Assembly (NCBI GenBank): GCA_023393815.1
Contig: JAEXBU010000109.1
Location: forward strand, 1-8,149
Origin: Bacillota bacterium
GTDB lineage: Bacteria; Bacillota; Clostridia; Tissierellales; Peptoniphilaceae
DNA: 8,149 nucleotides
Reading direction: 5' to 3'
Below the pieces are notes generated by a model. That model did not search any database. It had not been told where the DNA came from and worked only from the letters and a program-made list of their open reading frames with translations. The position numbers were made by a program, and so were the translations under genes. Shown piece by piece: positions 1-6,300 of this stretch. Each line of letters starts with the position of its first letter. Position 1 is the first letter of the stretch.

Positions 1-745
1 CATTTTCCGAATAATCTCCAAGCTCCTGGAATCCTGCGGTATCTCCCATTCCGTAAAAATTGGAAAACAAATGGCCTTCCTTTACCCGGCCGTCCTCCGC
101 TACGGTAAAAGATTCTTTCATCAGCTCACGGCCTTTGTCTCCCCCGTATTCTATGTAGAATAAGGAGTTTTCTATTCTATTTTGGCTCAGTGTTTTTTCC
201 AAATTGACGTAAAAACCTTCCTGATCGGCAAAGGCGGCAATCCGGCTGAACGAGGAAAGCTCCTTTCGTTTCACTTCTCCTCCCGGATGAACCTCCACGT
301 AATCCACACCGGCATCCGTGTTGGAGCCGATAAAATACAGACACCCGTTTTCTGCCCGCATGGCGTCAATATACTTATAAGATCGATCCAAATCAATCTC
401 CCTGCTTTCGCCGGTCTTTTCATGGGTAATCCCGATCTTTTGAAAGGTCTCAAGGCTCGGATCGCTTCTATCTTGGTACAAAATCTCCTCTCTTGGGTCA
501 AAGCCGAGAATGAGGTCTTCGGAAATTTCTTTTTTCGAAAAGCTTTCTTTTACGGCGTCCATCGAAAGGGTGGTGAAGGGTATTTTCTCCGGCTTTTCCA
601 AGGAATCGGAGAGGACCCTTACTTCTCCCGCCCAACTGCTAAAGCCCTCGTCTGCCACGGGATCTTTCTCTCCCCGACGCAAACTTTCCTTTCTTCCACA
701 GGCAACTATGCACAATAAAATACACACAAGCGCTATTTTTTTCAT
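1..745 (-). CDS. Putative lipoprotein of unknown function, partial (C-terminus beyond window)
   Basis: I do not recognise the family. The reading frame is open from position 745 to the window edge, giving 248 complete codons without a stop. The N-terminus (MKKIALVCILLCIVAC) is a lipoprotein signal: two lysines, a short hydrophobic stretch and a lipobox I-V-A-C, with Cys16 as the expected lipidated residue. The mature protein would then be anchored to the outer face of the membrane. The rest is charged and soluble, with alternating strand-like segments such as LYFIGSN, DYVEV, GFYVNL and LFYIEYGG. These resemble beta-propeller or beta-sheet sensor-like lipoproteins, but this is only an impression. 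There is an in-frame ATG at 748, but the AGGAGG at 751-756 lies only 2 bases from it and 5 bases from the ATG at 745, so 745 is preferred. The gene follows the peptidase gene and its terminator, and no promoter of its own is evident in the roughly 45 bases between. Confidence 0.8.
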   Translation of the reverse strand, partial: MKKIALVCILLCIVACGRKESLRRGEKDPVADEGFSSWAGEVRVLSDSLEKPEKIPFTTLSMDAVKESFSKKEISEDLILGFDPREEILYQDRSDPSLETFQKIGITHEKTGESREIDLDRSYKYIDAMRAENGCLYFIGSNTDAGVDYVEVHPGGEVKRKELSSFSRIAAFADQEGFYVNLEKTLSQNRIENSLFYIEYGGDKGRELMKESFTVAEDGRVKEGHLFSNFYGMGDTAGFQELGDYSEN

Positions 746-786
746 CATTTCCTCCTCTCTCCACGCAGCCGGAAACCTTGAGATCA

Positions 787-800
787 CCCCATAGAAAAAG
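787..800. repeat. 14-base direct repeat, copy 1 (just past terminator)
   Basis: CCCCATAGAAAAAG on the plus strand is identical to 1991-2004. Both copies sit at the T-tract of a minus-strand terminator and extend the same distance past it. On the transcribed strand it reads CTTTTTCTATGGGG. Confidence 0.7.
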
Positions 801-816
801 GGGGGATCTCCCCCTT
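795..816 (-). terminator. Intrinsic terminator after the C39-like peptidase gene
   Basis: On the minus strand a 7-bp stem (AAGGGGG at 816-810 with CCCCCTT at 804-798) encloses a 5-base loop and runs into a T-tract ending at 795. It begins at the base after the TAG stop of the peptidase gene. The stem is short but five of its seven pairs are G-C. A longer imperfect hairpin at 780-810 uses some of the same bases, so the fold is not unique. Confidence 0.8.
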
Positions 817-1767
817 CTAATAGATGATTTGTTGCCGAAAGTGTTGCTGATTGGCTCGGTATAAATCGTGCGCCGGGTAAAATTTTGTGCCGCTGTATTT
901 AAAATGGGAATCCGTTACCCGAACTTCGTTTGGCACAGATCCAAACCTATAGCCGCTTACATTTAAAATATGACCTGTCGTATTATATTCTATCGAACGA
1001 ATATTCCCGGTGGAAATATCTATGACGGCAGGTCTGTTGTTATCAATCGAATCTACAACGATTCTATGCCAATGATCAAAACTGCCAATACTCGATAAAA
1101 CATATCCGGACTTTACGTAATCACGCAAAAATTGTTTTACCCGAGTAAAATCCGTTCCTTGGTCGGTGGTCCCCAAAAAACCTGCGATTTGCTTTTGCGT
1201 GTATCTTGACCCGTTAAAATAATCATCCAATTGCTTCACCGTAGCCACTCCACAATAATAGGTTTTTTCTTGCTTTCTTACCGGCACGGCTCTGTAATTT
1301 TGATAAATCTGGCCGACTCTGAAAATGCCCTGTTCACTCGATAAGGGCGCAGAAAGGCCTCCATCCCCCGATAAAACTTCTCCTGTTTCATTATATTTTT
1401 CTTCCGCTTCTCGACTTGCTCTTAAGGCCTCTTGATAGCGAGGATCTTTGACTTGCTCCGCAATTTCTCTTTCTTTTTTCTCTTTCTCTATTCTTTCTTC
1501 TTCCGATAGCTTCGGCCATAAGATAGCGCCATCTTCAAGGGTGAGATCCCCCGTATTCCCCTTTCGAACTTTCTGCATCAGTTCGTATTCTTTTTCCTCC
1601 ATCTCTTTTCTTTCCGCCTCGGAGACCTCGGGCCATAAAACCGCCCCATTTTCTAAGGTCAGATCTCCCATATTTCCTCCGGGCAGGACGTAGGAATCTT
1701 TGGCATACGCAAGGCTCGAACATAGAAGTACTACAGATAAACCGATTGTCAATTGTCTCTTCATCAT
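817..1767 (-). CDS. Secreted C39-like (papain-fold) cysteine peptidase with duplicated N-terminal motif
   Basis: Predicted exported cysteine peptidase of 316 residues. A signal peptide spans residues 1-22, with a likely cleavage site after AYA. Residues 32-60 and 71-99 are two copies of one motif (20 of 29 positions identical, core GDLTLE-x-GA-x-LWP), each followed by a highly charged, probably helical stretch reaching about residue 126. The peptidase domain covers about 150-300. Gln166 lies six residues before Cys172 in Q-x5-C-G-V-A, the oxyanion-hole and nucleophile spacing of C39 peptidases. His266 is in TGHILNVSGY and Asp286 in VTDSHF, completing the expected triad. No transporter domains are present, so this is not a C39 bacteriocin exporter; it resembles stand-alone C39_2-type proteins. 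The substrate is unknown. AGGAGG at 1772-1777 is 4 bases from this ATG and 7 from a second in-frame ATG at 1764, so translation could begin there instead. It is probably transcribed from its own promoter (1821-1849) and ends at a terminator. Confidence 0.85.
   Translation of the reverse strand: MMKRQLTIGLSVVLLCSSLAYAKDSYVLPGGNMGDLTLENGAVLWPEVSEAERKEMEEKEYELMQKVRKGNTGDLTLEDGAILWPKLSEEERIEKEKKEREIAEQVKDPRYQEALRASREAEEKYNETGEVLSGDGGLSAPLSSEQGIFRVGQIYQNYRAVPVRKQEKTYYCGVATVKQLDDYFNGSRYTQKQIAGFLGTTDQGTDFTRVKQFLRDYVKSGYVLSSIGSFDHWHRIVVDSIDNNRPAVIDISTGNIRSIEYNTTGHILNVSGYRFGSVPNEVRVTDSHFKYSGTKFYPAHDLYRANQQHFRQQIIY
1471..1557 (-). repeat. Second copy of coding repeat in the C39-like peptidase
   Basis: Encodes residues 71-99 of the peptidase precursor, matching residues 32-60 at 20 of 29 positions. 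The conserved core is N-x-GDLTLE-x-GA-x-LWP, followed by a glutamate/lysine-rich stretch. Confidence 0.8.
1588..1674 (-). repeat. First copy of coding repeat in the C39-like peptidase
   Basis: Encodes residues 32-60, ten residues after the predicted signal cleavage site. The repeat period is 39 residues (117 bases), consistent with an in-frame tandem duplication that has since diverged, mostly conservatively (V/I, N/D, V/L). Confidence 0.8.
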
Positions 1768-1820
1768 GGAACCTCCTTGTTTCCCTTCTATAGGAAATAT
1801 CTCTTCTTTATTTTGTATTC

Positions 1821-1849
1821 AATGTAGCATAGTAAATGTATTTTTGCAA
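1821..1849 (-). promoter_or_regulatory. Candidate sigma-A type promoter for the C39-like peptidase gene
   Basis: On the minus strand, TTGCAA (1849-1844) as -35 is followed by a 17-base spacer and TACATT (1826-1821) as -10. A TG one base before the -10 box (TGCTACATT) makes it an extended -10. Each hexamer matches the consensus at four of six positions. It lies in an AT-rich stretch, about 54 bases before the start codon and downstream of the atp terminator. This is a prediction from consensus only. Confidence 0.5.
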
Positions 1850-1990
1850 TCGTATTCCCGATTTTCTCCCATAAATTTTTATCCGTCCCTCGGCGTTCGC
1901 TATCTTCTCAATAAAAACCTTGCCCGTGCTCTGAAATCGTCTGCAAATGGATTCTTTCGGACACTTGTAGAGTGGATGCGGATCGATTTT

Positions 1991-2004
1991 CCCCATAGAA
2001 AAAG
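1991..2004. repeat. 14-base direct repeat, copy 2 (just past atp terminator)
   Basis: CCCCATAGAAAAAG, identical to 787-800, placed at the T-tract of the atp operon terminator. The flanking bases of the two copies differ. Confidence 0.7.
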
Positions 2005-2025
2005 CCGCCGGAACTCCGACGGCTT
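1999..2025 (-). terminator. Intrinsic terminator of the ATP synthase operon
   Basis: On the minus strand AAGCCGTCGGA (2025-2015) pairs with TCCGGCGGCTT (2012-2002), with one T-G wobble. The innermost A-T pair probably opens to give a tetraloop and a 10-bp stem. Five T residues follow (2003-1999). It starts 6 bases after the atpC stop codon, so atpC is the last gene of the operon. Confidence 0.92.
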
Positions 2026-2031
2026 CGCTTT

Positions 2032-2442
2032 TCAATTTTCGGCATGGTTTAATCGGTTAATGGCTCTCAGCAGGGAAAGCTTGGCTTCTTTGTAGCTTTG
2101 GCGATTGGTGTCTTCTCCCTTCGCCTGGGCTTCCTGAATCCAAGCCTCGGCCCGCTCTTTGGCTTTTTGCGCCCGCGTGGCGTCGATATCGTAGGTCCAC
2201 TCGAAGGCGCTGGTGGCCACGGTGACTACATTGTCTTTCATGGATACGTAGCCCCCGTGTACGACGCCTACTTTCACCGCACCGTCCATATAAACCCGCA
2301 TAGTGTTGTAGGCCAGGGGGGTCACGATGGGTGCCGTATTTTCCATCAGCATCAAATCGCCCAAGATCCCGCGAACGATGACTTTGTCCACCTGCTTTTC
2401 AAAACCATCGGCGTGGGGGGTCACCAGGCGCAGGTCGATCAT
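2032..2442 (-). CDS. atpC: F1Fo ATP synthase epsilon subunit
   Basis: Epsilon subunit of the F1 central stalk (136 residues, normal length). It connects gamma to the c-ring and can inhibit ATP hydrolysis through its C-terminal helices. The N-terminal beta-sandwich covers roughly residues 1-84 and includes HGGYVSM at 62-68. The C-terminal helical hairpin covers about 87-134. Residues 86-91 (IDATRA) match the I/L-D-x-x-R-A motif linked to ATP binding by epsilon in thermophilic Bacillus PS3, and Arg126 and Arg130 lie in an LLRAINRL segment near the C-terminus, as in ATP-binding homologues. The start codon overlaps the atpD stop as ATGA (2439-2442), indicating translational coupling; a GGGG-type ribosome binding site lies inside the end of atpD. 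The operon terminator follows directly. Confidence 0.96.
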   Translation of the reverse strand: MIDLRLVTPHADGFEKQVDKVIVRGILGDLMLMENTAPIVTPLAYNTMRVYMDGAVKVGVVHGGYVSMKDNVVTVATSAFEWTYDIDATRAQKAKERAEAWIQEAQAKGEDTNRQSYKEAKLSLLRAINRLNHAEN

Positions 2443-3908
2443 TGTTCATCCCCTTCTTTCGACTCTTTTTCTTCACTTGCTTCGGGCACAGCTTCCCCTT
2501 CGCTTTCGATATCCTTCGCCAATGCCTTGGCTTTTTCCAAGACTTCATCGATTCCGCCCACCAAAAGGAAGGCGGATTCGGGCACGTCGTCGTGCTTTCC
2601 GTCTAAGATTTCTTTAAAGCCACGCACCGTTTCTTCAATGGGCACGTACTTGCCGTCGATACCGGTGAATTGGCTGGCTACGCTAAAGGGTTGAGACAAA
2701 AACCGTTGAATTTTCCGCGCTCGAGCTACCGTAGTCCGTTGTTCTTCGGACAGTTCTTCCAAGCCCAAAACGGCGATAATGTCTTGTAGGTCTTTGTACT
2801 CTTGAAGTACTTCCTGCACCCTCCGCGCCACGGCGTAGTGTTCTTCTCCGACGACGTTTGGGTCGAGGATCCGACTGGAGGAATCCAAAGGATCCACGGC
2901 CGGATACAAGCCCATACTGGCGATGTTTCTGGACAAAACCGTGGTGGCGTCCAAGTGGTTAAAGGTGGTGGCGGGCGCCGGATCGGTTAAGTCGTCGGCG
3001 GGAACGTAGACGGCTTGAACCGAGGTAATGGAGCCTTTTTTCGTGGAAGTAATTCGCTCTTGCAGAGCGCCCATTTCCGTGGCCAGGGTGGGTTGGTACC
3101 CTACGGCCGAAGGCATGCGCCCCAAAAGGGCAGACACTTCGCTCCCCGCTTGGGTGAAGCGGTAAATGTTGTCGATAAATAAAAGTACGTCTTGACCCAC
3201 TTCGTCGCGGAAGTATTCCGCCATAGTAAGCCCCGTTAAGGCGACGCGCATCCGACTTCCCGGCGGTTCGTTCATTTGTCCGAAGACCAGCGCCGTCTTG
3301 TCTATAACGCCGGAGTCGATCATTTCGTAGTATAAGTCGTTCCCTTCGCGGGTTCGCTCGCCTACACCGGTAAAGACGGAAATGCCCCCGTGTTCTTGAG
3401 CGATGTTGTGGATCAATTCTTGAATCAAAACGGTCTTTCCTACGCCAGCCCCGCCGAAGAGGCCGACCTTTCCACCCTTGGCGTAGGGGCAAAGCAGGTC
3501 GATAACTTTAATCCCCGTTTCGTAGATTTCGTTGGATGTGTCCTGATCTTCGAACGTCGGCGGTTTTCGGTGAATGGGCATGGTTTTTTCCCCTTCGAGA
3601 GCCTCCTTGCCGTCGATGGGTTCGCCCAAGACGTTGAACATACGTCCCAAGGTCTTATCGCCTACGGGTACGGAAATCGCTGCGCCCGTATCCCGCGCGT
3701 CCATACCCCGCTTCAATCCGTCGGTGGTGCCCAGGGCGATGCAGCGCACTACTTCGTCGCCGATGTGTTGGGCCACTTCCACGGTGAGGGTTTCCTCGCC
3801 GTTTTCTATTTTGATGGCGTTTAACAGATCGGGCAGGTGGTCCTGCTCGAATTCGATATCTACCACCGGTCCGATGACCTGGCAGATCGTTCCTATATTC
3901 TCATGCAT
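2439..3908 (-). CDS. atpD: F1Fo ATP synthase beta subunit (catalytic)
   Basis: Catalytic subunit of F1, making ATP from ADP and phosphate at the alpha-beta interfaces on the cytoplasmic side. The P-loop GGAGVGKT is at residues 152-159. The catalytic glutamate is Glu184 in GERTREGN, the Walker B region is LLFIDNIYRF at 242-251, and the family signature PAVDPLDSSS is at 336-345. The DELSEED-equivalent loop reads EELSEEQ at 384-390. At 489 residues it is somewhat longer than most bacterial beta subunits (about 460-480). The excess is an acidic tail after about residue 466, with 11 acidic residues in the last 24. It starts 14 bases after the atpG stop behind a GGAAGAGG ribosome binding site, and overlaps atpC by 4 bases. 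Confidence 0.98.
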   Translation of the reverse strand: MHENIGTICQVIGPVVDIEFEQDHLPDLLNAIKIENGEETLTVEVAQHIGDEVVRCIALGTTDGLKRGMDARDTGAAISVPVGDKTLGRMFNVLGEPIDGKEALEGEKTMPIHRKPPTFEDQDTSNEIYETGIKVIDLLCPYAKGGKVGLFGGAGVGKTVLIQELIHNIAQEHGGISVFTGVGERTREGNDLYYEMIDSGVIDKTALVFGQMNEPPGSRMRVALTGLTMAEYFRDEVGQDVLLFIDNIYRFTQAGSEVSALLGRMPSAVGYQPTLATEMGALQERITSTKKGSITSVQAVYVPADDLTDPAPATTFNHLDATTVLSRNIASMGLYPAVDPLDSSSRILDPNVVGEEHYAVARRVQEVLQEYKDLQDIIAVLGLEELSEEQRTTVARARKIQRFLSQPFSVASQFTGIDGKYVPIEETVRGFKEILDGKHDDVPESAFLLVGGIDEVLEKAKALAKDIESEGEAVPEASEEKESKEGDEQ

Positions 3909-3922
3909 ACCGATACCTCTTC

Positions 3923-4780
3923 CTATTGCACTGCATCCGCCGCCGAGACGATTTCGGTGATTTCGTTGGTGATCGCCGCTTGTCTGGCGCGGTTGTAATT
4001 GGTTTGTAGTTCATCGATCATGTCGTGGGCATTGTCCGAGGCATTTTCCATGGACACGCGCCGGGAGCCTTGTTCCGAAGCTGCCGCTTCGATCAACGCC
4101 CCGAAGATGGCGGTTTCCACGTACATGGGGACCAAATAATCCAACACCGACTCGGGGGAGGGTTCGAATTCTATGCGCGCCCGCGTTGGCGAAGGTACTT
4201 CCTTCGCCTTGAAATCCTCGGATGGCAAAATCGACACGACCCCGGGCTCGTAGCTGATGGTCGAAACGAACCGCGTGTAGACGATACGAATGGCATCCAC
4301 CTCTTCGTTTTCGTACAGTTCCATGGCCACCGCGGCCAAGTCTCTAGCGTGGGAATAGGTGGGGTTTTCGCTCAGGCCCGTAAATGACTTTACGATGTCG
4401 TAATTTCGACGTTCGAAATACTCCTTGGCCTTGTTGCCTACCACCAACAGCTTGGATCGACTCCCGTTGTCTTTCATCGTGCTTTCGGCGAGACGGAAAA
4501 TATTGGCGTTATAGCCGCCCGCCAACCCCTTGTCCGAGGTGAGCACGATATAAAGCGTCGTTTGCTTCTCCCTCTTTTTCAAAAGGGGATGGTTCTCCCC
4601 GACGAGGGGCAAAATGTCTTGAATGTCGTCGACGACGGTTTGGAAGTAAGGTCTGGTTTTGGCAAGTCGAATACGCGCACGGCGGAGCTTGGCCGTAGAA
4701 ACCATCTCCATGGCCTTGGTAATTTGCAAAATGCTGTTAATGCCCCGAATGCGCCGTTTAATTTCTCTCGTAGATGCCAT
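3923..4780 (-). CDS. atpG: F1Fo ATP synthase gamma subunit
   Basis: Central rotor shaft of F1 (285 residues), an antiparallel coiled coil made from both termini that turns inside the alpha3beta3 hexamer. The N-terminal helix is clear (REIKRRIRGINSILQITKAM, residues 5-24). The internal Rossmann-like part includes LTSDKGLAGGYN, roughly residues 80-91. The C-terminal signature region ITNEITEIVSAADA (270-283) matches the family pattern except that the usual Gly is Ala (SAA where E. coli has SGA). The GGAGG ribosome binding site directly follows the atpA stop, and the gap to atpA is 9 bases. Confidence 0.97.
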   Translation of the reverse strand: MASTREIKRRIRGINSILQITKAMEMVSTAKLRRARIRLAKTRPYFQTVVDDIQDILPLVGENHPLLKKREKQTTLYIVLTSDKGLAGGYNANIFRLAESTMKDNGSRSKLLVVGNKAKEYFERRNYDIVKSFTGLSENPTYSHARDLAAVAMELYENEEVDAIRIVYTRFVSTISYEPGVVSILPSEDFKAKEVPSPTRARIEFEPSPESVLDYLVPMYVETAIFGALIEAAASEQGSRRVSMENASDNAHDMIDELQTNYNRARQAAITNEITEIVSAADAVQ

Positions 4781-4789
4781 AAAAACCTC

Positions 4790-6289
4790 CTATCGCGTTT
4801 GTTTAAACTCGACGAGGCTCGCTTTTATCGCGTCTTCGATGGCATCGGTCATGTCTTTTTGCTCGCGCAGGTCTTTGATTAACTCGGGATGGTGGTTTTC
4901 CACATAGAGCAGGTACTCTTCTTCAAAATTCGATACGTCGTCCACGTCTACATCCAACAGATAACCCTTGGTAACGGCGTAGAGAATGAGTACTTGATGT
5001 TCCAGTTTCATGGGTCGGTATTGCGGTTGACGCAAAATGCGCATCATCCGTTCCCCTTGCGCCAGCGTTCGTTGGGTTTCCTTGTCCAGTTCGCTGCCGA
5101 ATTGGGCGAAAGATGCCAAGTCTCGGTATTGCGCCAAGTCCAGCTTCATGGTGGAAGACACTTTTTTTATGGCCTTGGTTTGCGCGGCGCCCCCGACCCG
5201 GGAGACGGACAGCCCCGTGTTGATGGCCGGACGCTGTCCCGCAAAGAACAGATCCGTTTCCAGGAAGATTTGACCGTCGGTAATGGAGATGACGTTGGTG
5301 GGAATGTAGGCGGAAATGTCGCCGGCTTGGGTTTCGATAATGGGCAGAGCCGTAATGGATCCGCCGCCAAATTCCTCGCTCATGCGCGCCGCCCGCTCCA
5401 ACAACCTGGAGTGCAGGTAGAATACGTCCCCGGGGAAGGCTTCCCGTCCCGGCGGACGGCGGAGAAGAAGACTCATGGTTCTATACGCCACGGCGTGCTT
5501 AGTCAAGTCATCATAGACGATGAGTACGTCTTTGCCTTGAGCCATAAATTCTTCCGCCATGGTTACCCCGGCGTAGGGGGCAATGTATTGAATCGGCGAC
5601 AGTTCCGCCGCCGTCGCCGCCACGACGATGGTGTGATCCATGGCTTCGTGTTGTTCCAAGGTATCTACGATTTGCGCTACGGTAGAGGTCTTTTGACCGA
5701 TAGCCACGTAAATGCAAATCACATCCGTGTCTTTTTGATTAATAATGGCATCGATGGCAATGGCAGTCTTGCCCGTTTGCCGGTCGCCGATAATCAGCTC
5801 CCGTTGGCCGCGGCCGATGGGGAACAGGGCATCGATGGCTTTGGTACCCGTTTGCAAAGGTTCGGAGACCGATTGTCGGGTAATGACCCCCGGGGCGATT
5901 TTTTCGATGGGCATGGTTTTGTCGTAGTGGTAGTCGCCCTTTCCGTCGATGGGTGCGCCCAAGGCATTGACCACCCGACCCAAAAGGCCTTCTCCCACGG
6001 GGACTTGTACCACTTTTCCCGTGGCTTTCACTTGATCCCCTTCTTTAATGTCTCCGTCTCCCAAGAGAACCACGCCTACATTGTTCATTTCCAAGTTTTG
6101 GACCATGCCGTAGATGCCGCCGGGAAATTCGATCAACTCGCCGGCCTTGGCTTCTTCCAAGCCCCAGATACGGGCGATGCCGTCGCCAACTTCGATGACG
6201 GTGCCCACATCTTCCATGACCAAATCCACATTGTAATTTTTGATCTGCTCCCGTATAACGGCGCTGATCTCTTTTGATCTTAGATTCAT
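4790..6289 (-). CDS. atpA: F1Fo ATP synthase alpha subunit
   Basis: Non-catalytic nucleotide-binding subunit of F1 (499 residues, normal length). It alternates with beta and supplies the arginine finger to the catalytic sites. The P-loop GDRQTGKT is at 168-175, and the family signature PAINTGLSVS at 354-363 is followed by Arg364, the expected arginine finger in SRVGGAAQ. The N-terminal segment (about 1-25) is the part that binds the delta subunit. The start is supported by a GAGGTGA ribosome binding site in the 11-base gap after atpH. A 462-codon open frame on the opposite strand (4889-6277) is a compositional shadow. Confidence 0.98.
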   Translation of the reverse strand: MNLRSKEISAVIREQIKNYNVDLVMEDVGTVIEVGDGIARIWGLEEAKAGELIEFPGGIYGMVQNLEMNNVGVVLLGDGDIKEGDQVKATGKVVQVPVGEGLLGRVVNALGAPIDGKGDYHYDKTMPIEKIAPGVITRQSVSEPLQTGTKAIDALFPIGRGQRELIIGDRQTGKTAIAIDAIINQKDTDVICIYVAIGQKTSTVAQIVDTLEQHEAMDHTIVVAATAAELSPIQYIAPYAGVTMAEEFMAQGKDVLIVYDDLTKHAVAYRTMSLLLRRPPGREAFPGDVFYLHSRLLERAARMSEEFGGGSITALPIIETQAGDISAYIPTNVISITDGQIFLETDLFFAGQRPAINTGLSVSRVGGAAQTKAIKKVSSTMKLDLAQYRDLASFAQFGSELDKETQRTLAQGERMMRILRQPQYRPMKLEHQVLILYAVTKGYLLDVDVDDVSNFEEEYLLYVENHHPELIKDLREQKDMTDAIEDAIKASLVEFKQTR

Positions 6290-6300
6290 GTCTCACCTCT

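Noticed and set aside
182..718. 178-codon plus-strand open frame
   Set aside because: It is antisense to the lipoprotein gene, which has a lipobox and a strong ribosome binding site; the plus frame has neither.
1780..1797. Small inverted repeat (TTTCC / GGAAA) just before the peptidase ribosome binding site
   Set aside because: Only five pairs, three of them A-T, with an 8-base loop; too weak to call an operator or riboswitch.
1860..1990. Possible structured RNA or riboswitch between the atp terminator and the peptidase promoter
   Set aside because: No recognisable riboswitch core or strong stems were found by eye, and it lies upstream of the proposed promoter.
1808..2035. 75-codon minus-strand open frame in the intergenic region
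   Set aside because: It begins within the end of atpC, runs through the operon terminator and overlaps the candidate promoter. No ribosome binding site or recognisable protein features were seen.
2098..2694. 198-codon plus-strand open frame
   Set aside because: Antisense to atpC and the end of atpD, both of which are well supported.
4889..6277. 462-codon open frame on the plus strand opposite atpA
   Set aside because: It lies wholly antisense to an intact, highly conserved gene, and its translation is rich in His, Gly, Arg and Gln without domain-like features. It is a codon-bias shadow.
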